DNA from: an uncultured Mollicutes bacterium
Lineage (GTDB): Bacteria; Bacillota_I; Bacilli_A; ML615J-28; CAG-313
Direction: 5' to 3'
Assembly: GCA_900548675.1 (NCBI GenBank)
Contig: URLJ01000009.1
Coordinates: 1 to 53,794, forward strand
Length of the DNA: 53,794 bases
Of the stretch, positions 1 to 8,426 are shown one piece after another. Each line of letters begins with the position of its first letter. Position 1 is the stretch's first letter. A program made the position numbers and the translations under genes. A model generated the notes under the pieces. The model was given only the letters and a program-made list of their open reading frames with translations, had not been told where the DNA came from and made no database searches.

Positions 1-290
1 GATAACACCATCATTAAAGGTATGGGGAGCAGAGTCTTTGACTACATCATGCCCACAAGTTGCTTCGTGGAAGTGGTTATTTTCATCGCTACTCCACTCT
101 TCAGCAAACTTATGTGTATGACTAAGCACAGGGATAACTTCGTCTTTTTCATAATCACAAACTGTACATTTATATCGTTTGATACCAGTTTCAGTTTCGG
201 TTGCTTCTTTTACGATAACACCATCATTAAAGGTATGGGGAGCAGAGTCTTTGACTACATCATGCCCACAAGTTGCTTCGTGGAAGTGGT
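1..290. repeat. Direct repeat, 77 bp identical, 213-bp period
   Basis: Bases 1-77 and 214-290 are identical. The offset of 213 bases is exactly 71 codons of the lipoprotein gene that spans them, so the repeats stay in frame. Identity breaks at base 78/291, where the protein also changes (SSDENN against SYDEEY). More copies may lie to the left of the window. Confidence 0.9.
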
Positions 291-411
291 ATTCTTCATC
301 ATAACTCCATTCTTCTTCATATGTATGCTTGTGCGCAGTAGATGAAAAATCACATGCAGTTACCATTAAAGCTATTAGCATTAATAATAAGATATGTTTT
401 AATTTTTTCAT
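1..411 (-). CDS. Repeat-containing lipoprotein, cut by window edge
   Basis: The gene starts at an ATG at 409-411 behind AAAGGAG and is still open at base 1, so only the first 137 residues are visible. Residues 1-20 form a lipoprotein signal peptide (MKKLKH, hydrophobic core, lipobox VTAC), so the protein should be a surface lipoprotein. The mature part carries a 71-residue repeat: HTYEEEWS, then HFHEATCGHD, then a CTVCDY knuckle. The His-x-His and Cys-x-x-Cys spacing could bind a metal such as zinc; this is inference. Two copies are at least partly present, and 77 bases are identical between them (1-77 and 214-290). Similar His/Cys repeat proteins are common in gut Firmicutes. The real length and the function are unknown. 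Confidence 0.85.
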   Translation of the reverse strand, partial: MKKLKHILLLMLIALMVTACDFSSTAHKHTYEEEWSYDEEYHFHEATCGHDVVKDSAPHTFNDGVIVKEATETETGIKRYKCTVCDYEKDEVIPVLSHTHKFAEEWSSDENNHFHEATCGHDVVKDSAPHTFNDGVI

Positions 412-438
412 TTCTTTTTTCTCCTTTATCTTACACAT

Positions 439-467
439 ATTCTATCATACTTCTAATTTTTTTTCAA
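439..467 (-). promoter_or_regulatory. Sigma-A-like promoter of the edge lipoprotein gene
   Basis: Read on the minus strand, a TTGAAA -35 box (462-467) and a TAGAAT -10 box (439-444) are separated by 17 bases. A TG lies one base upstream of the -10. The start codon follows about 28 bases downstream of the -10. Confidence 0.7.
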
Positions 468-573
468 TTGTTTTATTTAAAAAATCTCTTTATAAAAATA
501 CCATTATCTAGTAAATGAAAAACAAACAACATAAGCTTTTAGCATGAATAATAAAAACTTCTTCTTAAATAAA

Positions 574-602
574 AAAGTGGTAATCATAAGGGTTTACCAC
601 TT
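574..602 (-). terminator. Intrinsic terminator after the split lipoprotein
   Basis: AAAGTGGTAA at 574-583 pairs with TTACCACTTT at 593-602. On the minus strand the stem is followed by a T-rich tract. It lies just past the stop codon at 623. Confidence 0.75.
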
Positions 603-622
603 TAAATATATCATATGTTTGC

Positions 623-1334
623 CTATTTTACTTCCCAGTCAAAATCTACTCTGAAAATATATCCTTGTAATACTGTCCCTGTTGGAGTAGAAGTATATAA
701 CCCTAACGAAGACTGCCAAAGTTTAATTTTTCCTTCTTCATCAAATAATAGTTCGCAGTCTTGTCTAAAAAAAGAACCTATACCACCATTAATACTTGCT
801 GGTAATTCAACAAAATTATGAGTTTGGACTATTAATTCACTCTTGCTATTTGTATGGTAGGTATATGGATTATTAAAGGGATATGTAATACTTGAAATAT
901 CTTCACGAAATTTTACATTGCTTTCTTCCATTTCTTCTAAAATTTCATCGTTCATATACAAGTATTTAGCTGTCATTTGTCCAAATGGAATATATCTGTT
1001 TTCTTCTAATATTGCCAAAAACTCTTGGCCACTATATATTTCAGTTCTCACTTGTTCTTCATCTTTTCCTGATACGTAGTACTTAACACTTGTTCTAAGA
1101 GATGCATACCCCTTTAGTATCCTTAACGTATCTTCTGATGAATCAGCCGGATTGTACGCCCCCCCCAATGTTGTTGTTTTATTTGTCTTCTTTTAAATAT
1201 ATTCCATTGTATGAAAATATCCCAAAATTACCTAATTCTGTTTTGTGTTCTTCTTTCTCCGATGTACATCCTATAACAGCTATACCTAAAAGTACTACAA
1301 CCATTGTTTTAAAAATCTTACTAAAATATTTCAT
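623..1334 (-). pseudogene. Lipoprotein gene split by a frameshift
   Basis: An ATG at 1332-1334 behind GAAGGAG begins a lipoprotein: signal peptide with lipobox VIGC, mature part starting CTSEKEEHK. This frame ends after 51 codons at a TAA (1179-1181). Directly after it, in the +1 frame, about 180 codons continue to a TAG at 623-625. They have no good start of their own; the best is a TTG at 1166-1168. Removing one base near the TAA would join the parts as KEDKKTTTLGGAYN, so I read this as one gene of about 235 codons broken by a single-base insertion. An 8-G run sits just past the break. It could be a true pseudogene, a phase-variable gene, a sequencing error or two genes. I do not recognise the family. 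Confidence 0.65.
1159..1166 (-). repeat. Homopolymer of eight G residues in a coding region
   Basis: Eight C residues on the plus strand (G on the coding strand) lie inside the split lipoprotein gene, in a sequence of about 30% G+C. Runs of this kind slip during replication. Confidence 0.85.
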
Positions 1335-1457
1335 GTTTTCTCCTTCTTTTACGTTAGTTACATATATATATATATAATCATTTATATTATACCAAAAATA
1401 CCAGAAAAGCACAATTGATATGAAAACTTGTATTATCATTTTAGTCATAAATGACAA

Positions 1458-1490
1458 AAATAGTCTTAAAGAAATACTTTAAGACTATTT
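1458..1490 (-). terminator. Intrinsic terminator after ubiB
   Basis: A perfect 14-bp stem (1458-1471 with 1477-1490) has a 5-base loop and is followed on the minus strand by TTTTTG. It lies 13 bases past the stop codon of the UbiB-like gene. Confidence 0.85.
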
Positions 1491-1502
1491 GTTAAAAATT
1501 AT

Positions 1503-3089
1503 TTATTTTCTTTTAAGCATTTTAAAGAATGCTATCGCTAACAAGAAGAAGTCAAAAAATGCACATCCAAAACAAACCCAACTAACAAGTGGTAAATCAT
1601 AGATAATTGGCTTAATATTAGATGACGCCATGATACTTCCTGATACAACAAAACCTACCATTATAATACCTAGTATACATGTTGTTATCCAACGATCTAC
1701 TTTTGATACAATATCATTTGTAAGAGAAGCATCAACTCGAAGTTTTGCTTGACCTCTTATCGCTAAATTAAGCAGATTATATATTTGTGATGGAATATGT
1801 ACTGCTCTTACACTAGATAAATATACATCATGGGTTATTTTAGCAATTTCCTCTTTTGGCTTAACATTTGCGATAATATCATTTTTTACGTAATATGTCA
1901 TAAGAGCTGATATATCAACGCTACCATGAAGTTTCTCTATTACCCCTTCAACCGTGACGATACTACGTGCTAGAACAGACATTCCTCTTGGAAAACGAAT
2001 GTGATTTTCTTTAGCAATACGAAGCAATTCATCAATTACTTCACCCATATCAAGTTGTTCTAAACCCATAGTAGCATATTTTTCCATCATATACTCTATA
2101 TCAGTATATAACTTACTGTGATCAATTTCCCCATCTATTTTTCCTATCGCAAGGACAAGGTTTTTAAGATCAGCAGTATTACGTTCTACAAATGCATATA
2201 TACCATTACGATATTGAACTCTTTCTCTTTCTGTTAATGAACCCACTAGCCCAAAGTCCATAAAGTAAATTTTACCATCTTTTATTTTTATATTACCTGG
2301 ATGAGGGTCAGCGTGGAAGAAGCCATCAGTGATGATTTGTTTAATATAGTTTTGAACAAATTTTGAACATATTTCATTGACATCGTACCCATATTCTTTT
2401 AACGTATCGATATCAGCTATATTAATTCCATTGATATATTCCATTACTAAAATATGTTCAGTTGAATAATCTTCATAAATTTTAGGAGCAGCAACACACG
2501 CAATATTTTCATTGTTTTGATTAAATTTAATCGTGTTAGCAGCTTCTTTTCTAAAGTCTAATTCTTCTTTAGTTACATTCCACAATTCATCTAAAACCAT
2601 ATTGAAATCTATTGTTGTTCCAAGTTTAGGATAAAGCGATAAAATGGTTCCGGCTTTTTTAAGAAGCATAATGTCTTCTTCCATTTTTTCTTTAACATGT
2701 TCTCTTTGGACTTTAATAACAACTTCTTCACCATTTAACAATTCCGCATAATGCACTTGTGCAAGTGATGCTGAACCGATTGGATCAATTGAAATGGCTC
2801 TGAAAACTTCACCAATAGGTCTATTTAATTCTTTTTCAATTATTTTTTCTACTTCAGGATATGAAAGATTAATTGAAATATTGTCACGCAAATATTCAAG
2901 TTCTTGACAATATTCTTTTGGCAAAATATCCGTACGCATAGACATAATTTGGCCAAATTTAATAAATGTTGGTCCAAGGTCTTCAATTATTAAGCGTACT
3001 TTAACAGGTGTTATTCCACTAACGATTTTATGTTTATTGAGTATTTTTAATATTTCGCGAAGTCTAGCACTATTCTTCGCTTTCGCCAT
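1503..3089 (-). CDS. UbiB/ABC1/AarF-family atypical kinase
   Basis: This 528-residue protein belongs to the ABC1/ADCK/UbiB family of atypical protein-kinase-like ATPases. Visible family motifs are the N-terminal KFGQ (KxGQ), the alanine-rich-loop equivalent GSASLAQVH, the nucleotide-binding VVIKVQR, the catalytic HADPHPGN and the metal-binding DFG in FMDFGLVG. Two hydrophobic segments at the C-terminus anchor it in the membrane, as in UbiB. I chose the ATG at 3087-3089 because GAAGG lies just upstream; ATGs at 3107 and 3110 are possible. It overlaps the phasin-like gene by 20 bases, which implies translational coupling. UbiB members help make or move quinones and lipids. The substrate here is unknown and no quinone genes are in view. 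Confidence 0.9.
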   Translation of the reverse strand: MAKAKNSARLREILKILNKHKIVSGITPVKVRLIIEDLGPTFIKFGQIMSMRTDILPKEYCQELEYLRDNISINLSYPEVEKIIEKELNRPIGEVFRAISIDPIGSASLAQVHYAELLNGEEVVIKVQREHVKEKMEEDIMLLKKAGTILSLYPKLGTTIDFNMVLDELWNVTKEELDFRKEAANTIKFNQNNENIACVAAPKIYEDYSTEHILVMEYINGINIADIDTLKEYGYDVNEICSKFVQNYIKQIITDGFFHADPHPGNIKIKDGKIYFMDFGLVGSLTERERVQYRNGIYAFVERNTADLKNLVLAIGKIDGEIDHSKLYTDIEYMMEKYATMGLEQLDMGEVIDELLRIAKENHIRFPRGMSVLARSIVTVEGVIEKLHGSVDISALMTYYVKNDIIANVKPKEEIAKITHDVYLSSVRAVHIPSQIYNLLNLAIRGQAKLRVDASLTNDIVSKVDRWITTCILGIIMVGFVVSGSIMASSNIKPIIYDLPLVSWVCFGCAFFDFFLLAIAFFKMLKRK

Positions 3090-3435
3090 CTTCCGCACCT
3101 TCGTCATCATCAGCCGAATCAGCGTCGTATGTTTCTAGTTTTTGTTTTAATTCGTCAATTTCTTCTTGACTCATATCTTTTACTTGTTCCATAACATCTT
3201 CAATTGGTGATGTATTGGTTCTGTGTAGTTTAATCTCCACAGTTGGTTTATTATTTTCAATATTGTGTTTTAATTCTTCTGTAAGGGCTTTACCTTGTTC
3301 AACTGTTATTTCGCCTCTTTTAGCTAATTCATCAATTATTTCTTTAGCTTTTTCAGCAGTAACTGATACAGCACCAATTCCTGCTAAAACTAATTTTTTA
3401 AGTCCTTCTGTTAAATCATTACGATCATATTTCAT
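3070..3435 (-). CDS. Phasin-like coiled-coil protein, UbiB partner
   Basis: This small acidic protein of 121 residues has a predicted helical first half (EGLKKLVLAGIGAVSVTAEK, then AKEIIDELAKRGEI) that looks like the phasin-like/PhaF-type fold. Its C-terminus is a charged coiled coil ending in an Asp/Glu tail. The start is an ATG behind AAGGAGG. It overlaps the UbiB-like gene downstream. Small phasin-like proteins next to AarF/UbiB genes are a recurrent arrangement in Firmicutes, and a regulatory or membrane-contact role for the partner is likely but unproven. There is no signal peptide. An extended -10 (TGATATAAT) lies about 100 bases upstream of the start. Confidence 0.75.
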   Translation of the reverse strand: MKYDRNDLTEGLKKLVLAGIGAVSVTAEKAKEIIDELAKRGEITVEQGKALTEELKHNIENNKPTVEIKLHRTNTSPIEDVMEQVKDMSQEEIDELKQKLETYDADSADDDEGAEDGESEE

Positions 3436-3574
3436 TATTATTCCTCCTTACAATAGTATATGTGATTAATGTCAAAATATGTAAATACTCTTTTGTTAAT
3501 GGCACACAATCTATATCTTCATATCTGATATTATTATATCACATTTATTTTTTTTCTACAATTTAAATATCTTT

Positions 3575-6205
3575 TTATTTTTGCTTATTCTTATTTTTAT
3601 TTTTTTCTATTAAGGTATTGAATAATTTTGATATTTCAACAATTATTATCGTTGAGAATGCTAAACCTAAACAAATTAATAAGTATTTAGCTTCTAATCT
3701 TACAACTTTAAATAGCGTTGCGATAGGAGGGATATAACATATTAATAGTTGTAAACCTAAACCTATTATAAATGAAGCTATTAAGTATTTATTTTTAAAC
3801 AAGTGACGATTAAAAATTGAGTGTTCACTTTTCATATTAAATGCATGGAATAACTGACTAGTTGCAAGAGTCATAAATGCCATTGTGTGACCTAAATCTG
3901 TATTAGGTTCTGCAAAATGACCAATCATATATGCGCTTAAAGCAAGTAGTCCTATCATAACGCCTTGCCATGCGATTGTAATACCTAAACCATTGGCGAA
4001 GAAACTTTCATTTTTAGGTCTTGGTTTTTGAAGCATTACATCATCTGCAGCATCTTCTGTTCCTAATGCAAAGGCAGGTAATGTATCCGTTATTAAATTA
4101 ACCCAAAGTAAATGAATTGCCAGTAGTGGTATACCAAAATTAATGTCTTTGAATATTGCAGATATTAGTGAAGCCAAAAAGATTGTTAATACTTCACCGA
4201 TATTACTTGATAACAAATATTTAACGACCTTTTTAATATTATCATATATTCCACGTCCTTGACGAACTGCTGATACAATTGTTTGGAAATTATCATCTAC
4301 AAGTACGACATCACTCGCTTCTTTAGAGACATCTGTTCCAGTTATTCCCATAGCACAACCAATATCCGCTTTCTTTAGGGCTGGCGAGTCGTTAACCCCA
4401 TCCCCTGTCATCGCAACTACATAACCCTTTTTTTGCCATGCTTCTACGATACGCACTTTATCTTCTGGCGCTACTCTTGCGTATACTGCATATTTTTCAA
4501 TGTTGTTGAAGAGCTCTTCATCACTCATTTTGTGAAGTTCAGCACTAGAAATTGCTAAATCATTTTCCCCTAAAATATTTAATTCTGCCGCGATAGCTTT
4601 GGCTGTCGCCACGTGGTCACCAGTAATCATCACCGTTTTTATGCCTGCCTTTTTCGCAATAGCAATTGAATCTTTTACCTCAGGTCTCGCAGGATCAATC
4701 ATTCCCACTAAGCCTAAAAAAGTTAAATTATTCTCCATCGTGTCTGGTGAAAAATCTTCTGGCATTTCTAGAAATTCGCGATATGCTACGGCTAAAACTC
4801 TTAAAGCCTTATGAGCCATTTCTTCGTTAGCACTAAAAGCATTCAAGTTTTCTAGTTTGTTAACTGATTTTTCTAAGATAATATCTGGAGCACCTTTAGT
4901 AATTAAGATATACTTACCATTTTCTTCGTAAAGTACACTCATCATTTTACGATCAGAATCAAAAGGTAAATCTTTAACGCGATTTTTTAAAATAAATTCT
5001 TTCGTTTTAACATAATTGTTGCATGCATTAATCAAAGCTATTTCAGTAGGATCACCTATTTCTTTTTTAACTCCTTCTTTTTCTTCAATTCTTGCATCTA
5101 CACATAACGAAAAATAAGTTAAGGTTTTTTCTTCTTCTTTAGTTAAAACATCTGTTACATCTTTTAATTTTTGATGATAAATGGTAGTAACAGTCATTTT
5201 GTTTTGCGTAAGTGTTCCAGTCTTATCAGAACAAATTATTGAAGCACATCCTAATGTTTCTACAGCTGGAAGTTTTTTTACAATAGCTTTTTCTTTAACC
5301 ATTTTCTCAACACCGATTGCGAGAACTACTGTTACTACTGTAGCTAAGCCTTCAGGAATAGCTGCTACTGTTAAAGCTATAGCTACTTTAAAAGCTTCAA
5401 TGAAACTTGTTCCACTGATTAGTTCCATCGCGAGAACAACCACACAAACAATAATGCATATTATTCCGATTGTTTTACCTATTTGATCTAATCTATTTTG
5501 TAATGGTGTAGCACTTTCATCGTGATTCATTAGAACTTCGGCTATTTTTCCAATTTCCGTTGTCATACCCGTTTTGACAACTACAGCTTTACCTTTTCCA
5601 TACGTTACATATGTTGATGAAAAAATCATATTAGTCATATCACCAATTGATACATCATTTTTTTCAAGCGTATTGTTATTCTTTTGAACGGGAACAGATT
5701 CCCCTGTTAAGGCGCTCTCATCCACGAGGAGATTTGTTGCTTCGATTAATCTCGCATCAGCAGGTATGAAGTCTCCTGCCTCTATTAGAATAATATCCCC
5801 TGGAACAAGTTCACTAGATGGTATCACCATTACGGTATTATCTCTTATTACCTTTGCATTAGGCGTGCTTAATTTTTTTAAAGCATCTAATGATTTTTCC
5901 GCTTTACTTTCTTGAATAGCGCCTAATAAAGAGTTCAATAGAACAACTATTAAAATTATAACACTTTCAATCCATTCACTTCTATCTACTAAAACCGAAA
6001 CTACTGCGGCAATTAATAGAATTATTACTAAAAAATCTTTAAACTGCAATAAGAATTTTACAAAAAAAGGTGTATGTTTCTTTTCTTTTAAAGCGTTAGC
6101 ACCATACTTTTCATAACGTTCCTTAGCATTAGCGGTGGTTAAACCACTATCTTCATTTGTTTCCAATTCTTGTAATACTTCTTGATAATTTTTGTCTAAT
6201 CTCAT
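3575..6205 (-). CDS. P-type Ca2+/Mn2+ ATPase (PacL/PMR1 type)
   Basis: This 876-residue P2-type ATPase pumps divalent cations across the membrane. Hallmarks are all present: actuator loop LTGESVPV, phosphorylation site CSDKTGTLTQNKM, nucleotide-domain KGAPD, hinge TGDGVNDSPALKKADIG, transport-site PEGL in M4 and NLITDTLPA in M6. An N-terminal cation-ATPase domain and about ten membrane segments complete the usual length. The ATG at 6203-6205 follows AAGGAGG; an upstream in-frame start would lie inside the leader. A yybP-ykoY riboswitch with a terminator precedes it, so expression should rise with Mn2+. That makes Mn2+ export (with or without Ca2+) the likely role, as reported for the riboswitch-controlled PacL/MgtA ATPases of streptococci and lactococci. 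Confidence 0.93.
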   Translation of the reverse strand: MRLDKNYQEVLQELETNEDSGLTTANAKERYEKYGANALKEKKHTPFFVKFLLQFKDFLVIILLIAAVVSVLVDRSEWIESVIILIVVLLNSLLGAIQESKAEKSLDALKKLSTPNAKVIRDNTVMVIPSSELVPGDIILIEAGDFIPADARLIEATNLLVDESALTGESVPVQKNNNTLEKNDVSIGDMTNMIFSSTYVTYGKGKAVVVKTGMTTEIGKIAEVLMNHDESATPLQNRLDQIGKTIGIICIIVCVVVLAMELISGTSFIEAFKVAIALTVAAIPEGLATVVTVVLAIGVEKMVKEKAIVKKLPAVETLGCASIICSDKTGTLTQNKMTVTTIYHQKLKDVTDVLTKEEEKTLTYFSLCVDARIEEKEGVKKEIGDPTEIALINACNNYVKTKEFILKNRVKDLPFDSDRKMMSVLYEENGKYILITKGAPDIILEKSVNKLENLNAFSANEEMAHKALRVLAVAYREFLEMPEDFSPDTMENNLTFLGLVGMIDPARPEVKDSIAIAKKAGIKTVMITGDHVATAKAIAAELNILGENDLAISSAELHKMSDEELFNNIEKYAVYARVAPEDKVRIVEAWQKKGYVVAMTGDGVNDSPALKKADIGCAMGITGTDVSKEASDVVLVDDNFQTIVSAVRQGRGIYDNIKKVVKYLLSSNIGEVLTIFLASLISAIFKDINFGIPLLAIHLLWVNLITDTLPAFALGTEDAADDVMLQKPRPKNESFFANGLGITIAWQGVMIGLLALSAYMIGHFAEPNTDLGHTMAFMTLATSQLFHAFNMKSEHSIFNRHLFKNKYLIASFIIGLGLQLLICYIPPIATLFKVVRLEAKYLLICLGLAFSTIIIVEISKLFNTLIEKNKNKNKQK

Positions 6206-6227
6206 ATATGCCTCCTTAAGTAAACAA

Positions 6228-6375
6228 AAAAGACCTTTATTAACCATTAATCTTTTTAATCAATGGATAAAGGTCTTGCAATTCATTTGAAGAATGTATC
6301 CGGGAATTTTCCGACTTGACGAATACAATCACACTAAACTATAGTGCTTGCTACTCCCCTTTATGGAGTCATTTT
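6228..6375 (-). promoter_or_regulatory. yybP-ykoY (Mn2+) riboswitch with terminator
   Basis: Reading the minus strand, the leader of the P-ATPase holds the conserved GGGGAGTAGC element (6350-6359), a short hairpin, a CGTCAAGTCGG segment, a CCCGGATAC segment and GCAAGACC near the 3' side. These match the yybP-ykoY aptamer. P1 pairs ATAAAGG (6358-6364) with CCTTTAT (6267-6273). The same CCTTTAT is also the left arm of a terminator (AAGACCTTTAT at 6267-6277 with ATAAAGGTCTT at 6230-6240) followed by a T run. The two structures exclude each other, so Mn2+ binding should block termination and turn the gene on. Confidence 0.92.
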
Positions 6376-6419
6376 ATCATAAACATTATACTTATTTTGT
6401 TAAGATATGTCAAATGAAA

Positions 6420-7382
6420 TTAATTATTTTTATTAACTTTTATTTGAAAGTAAGCAGCTGCCCCAATCATAGCGGCATTGTCTGTACAATATTTCATACT
6501 TGGATACGTTAATAGAACACCATCTAATGTTTTAACCATTTCGCTCATTTTATTTCTTAAGCCCCTATTGGCAGCTACTCCCCCTGCAATAACAATTTGT
6601 TTTACATTATATTCTTTTGCTGCTCTAAGTGTTTTTGAACAAAGAACATCTACGACGGCTTCTTGAAAACTAGCGGCTAAATCATTTTTATTTAATTCTT
6701 CACCATTTTGTTCATATTTATGATGTAAATTAATTACTGCTGATTTTAAACCAGAAAAACTAAAATCATAGCTATCTTTCCCAAGTTTAATATGAGGAAG
6801 GGCATAGACTGGTTTTCCTAAAGCTGCCATTTTATCGATAACAGGCCCTCCTGGATAACCAACATTTACTACTCTTGCTACTTTGTCGTATGCTTCTCCT
6901 ACAGCATCATCAAGGGTTTCTCCCAAAATTTGAAAATCAAAATGATCCTTCATTAATACAAGTTCAGTGTGTCCACCTGATACAACTAATGCTAATAGTG
7001 GAAAGATAAAATCATGTTCAAGATAATTTGCATATATATGTCCATATATATGATCAACCTCAATTAGTGGTTTATTAAAACAATAGCTTAATACTTTTGC
7101 GGCATTAATACCGACCATTAATGAACCAACCAAACCAGGGTGTGTTGTAACAGCAATATAGTCTACATCATTTGGAGTCATTTTAGCTTCTTTTAAAGCT
7201 TCATCAATGACATAAGTAATTTTTTCTATATGGTGACGACTAGCGATTTCGGGAACAACACCACCATATTTAGTGTGTATATCAATTTGTGTAAAGATAA
7301 CATTAGAGTAAACTTTTTTGCCATCTTCCACTATCGCTACGCTAGTTTCATCACAACTAGATTCAATTGAAAGTATTTTCAT
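6420..7382 (-). CDS. tsaD: tRNA N6-adenosine threonylcarbamoyltransferase TsaD
   Basis: TsaD (Kae1/Gcp) transfers the threonylcarbamoyl group from threonylcarbamoyl-AMP to A37 of ANN-decoding tRNAs. The 320 residues show the ASKHA-fold start ILSIESSCDETS, PEIASRHH, the metal-binding HIYGHIYA, VSGGHTELVL and the C-terminal nucleotide-binding IAGGVAANRGLR. Length and motif order are normal for bacterial TsaD. It overlaps rimI by 4 bases (ATGA) and ends a run of genes that includes tsaB and tsaE, the other members of the bacterial t6A complex. TsaC/Sua5, which makes the intermediate, is not in the window. Confidence 0.97.
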   Translation of the reverse strand: MKILSIESSCDETSVAIVEDGKKVYSNVIFTQIDIHTKYGGVVPEIASRHHIEKITYVIDEALKEAKMTPNDVDYIAVTTHPGLVGSLMVGINAAKVLSYCFNKPLIEVDHIYGHIYANYLEHDFIFPLLALVVSGGHTELVLMKDHFDFQILGETLDDAVGEAYDKVARVVNVGYPGGPVIDKMAALGKPVYALPHIKLGKDSYDFSFSGLKSAVINLHHKYEQNGEELNKNDLAASFQEAVVDVLCSKTLRAAKEYNVKQIVIAGGVAANRGLRNKMSEMVKTLDGVLLTYPSMKYCTDNAAMIGAAAYFQIKVNKNN

Positions 7383-7816
7383 AGTACGTCCTTCCGCAAA
7401 ACGCGTGCATCAGAACCATCCGAGTAATATTTGATACGTTTTGCTATTTCATAAAATCCTTGCTTTTGATAAAAATTATTTGCTTTTTCATTATTTACGT
7501 TAACTTCTAATGTTATTAATTTACCATTATTTTTTTTCGTTTCGTTAACTAATGCTTCTAGTAATCTTGTTCCGATGCCTTTTCGCTGAAATGATTCATC
7601 GACAACAAAGTTAATCATTTCGCATTCTCCTTCGATTATCCACCCACCGATATAACCTATTACAATATCATTACTTAGGGCAGTGAAAAAGTACGCATAT
7701 TTATTGTGCAATTCGGCTGCGAGCATTTTTTCTCCTATTGTGTCACTTAAATACATTTTTTCAAGTGAGACAATTCTTGAAATATCATCTTTTATTGTTT
7801 TTCTAATTTCAATCAT
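7379..7816 (-). CDS. rimI: GNAT acetyltransferase, RimI-like
   Basis: This 145-residue GNAT-fold protein matches the RimI type that acetylates the N-terminal alanine of ribosomal protein S18. The acetyl-CoA binding motif FQRKGIGTRLLEAL fits the family Q/R-x-x-G-x-G/A pattern, and the C-terminal NNEKANNFYQKQGF is typical. It lies between tsaB and tsaD, the usual place for rimI in Firmicutes, with 1-base and 4-base overlaps. The actual substrate could be another protein, because RimI-like paralogues vary. Confidence 0.88.
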   Translation of the reverse strand: MIEIRKTIKDDISRIVSLEKMYLSDTIGEKMLAAELHNKYAYFFTALSNDIVIGYIGGWIIEGECEMINFVVDESFQRKGIGTRLLEALVNETKKNNGKLITLEVNVNNEKANNFYQKQGFYEIAKRIKYYSDGSDARVLRKDVL

Positions 7817-8424
7817 TATATGCCACTTCTTAAATATTTGGGAACGAAACGATGAATATCTTCTACTTTCGTTAATAATCCAGCATTAGCTAGTGCTTTA
7901 ATGTCATAGGATTCTTCTATCGAAAACCCTATTTTTTGATTTACATCGATGGCTTCTTTATATTCATTATCAAGAGTTACATTTTCAAGATATGTCTCAT
8001 CCATAATTATTTTTACTTTTCCTTCTTTTATCTCTACTACTTTAGCGTAAGTAAAACCTCTTCTTGCATCCATATGCACTTTATATACTCCATCGTTTTG
8101 TAAAAAGCGACTATATAATAAATCGAGTGAACTAAAATAAAATAGTTTTATTTTTAAGGCGTAGGCCATAACTTTCGCGACACAACATGCTACTCTAACC
8201 CCTGTATATGAACCAGGTCCTCTACCTACCCATATTTCAGTTAAATCTGCTGGCGTAATACCTAGCTTATCTAAGACTTCTTTTATAACATTAACAAGTG
8301 TTTCACTATGGTTGTTGTTTCCCACTTGAATATGATGAGACAATACTTCATTCGTATTACCACTTAATACACTTACATATAAATATTCATTTGATGTATC
8401 TAAAACTAATTTAAAGTCAGACAT
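7816..8424 (-). CDS. tsaB: t6A complex subunit TsaB
   Basis: TsaB is a catalytically inactive ASKHA homologue of TsaD that dimerises with it and recruits TsaE. The 202 residues begin with VLDTSNEYLYVSVL and contain the family signature GRGPGSYTGVRVACCVAK. The C-terminal half is more divergent (FVPKYLRSGI at the end), as is usual for TsaB. The stop codon overlaps the rimI start (TAATG), and tsaE ends 2 bases upstream, so the proteins should be made together. Confidence 0.95.
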   Translation of the reverse strand: MSDFKLVLDTSNEYLYVSVLSGNTNEVLSHHIQVGNNNHSETLVNVIKEVLDKLGITPADLTEIWVGRGPGSYTGVRVACCVAKVMAYALKIKLFYFSSLDLLYSRFLQNDGVYKVHMDARRGFTYAKVVEIKEGKVKIIMDETYLENVTLDNEYKEAIDVNQKIGFSIEESYDIKALANAGLLTKVEDIHRFVPKYLRSGI

Positions 8425-8426
8425 AT

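Noticed and set aside
1..290. Direct repeats considered as a CRISPR array
   Set aside because: Only two long copies are present, the intervening sequence is coding and in frame, and no cas genes are nearby.
22..345. Plus-strand frame of 107 codons over the left edge
   Set aside because: It is the antisense of the lipoprotein repeats, and its own repeat simply mirrors them. The minus strand has a promoter, ribosome-binding site and lipobox.
1365..1380. TA-dinucleotide run as a promoter or microsatellite feature
   Set aside because: Similar short (TA)n runs occur in many places in this AT-rich sequence, and no -35 or gene start fits it.
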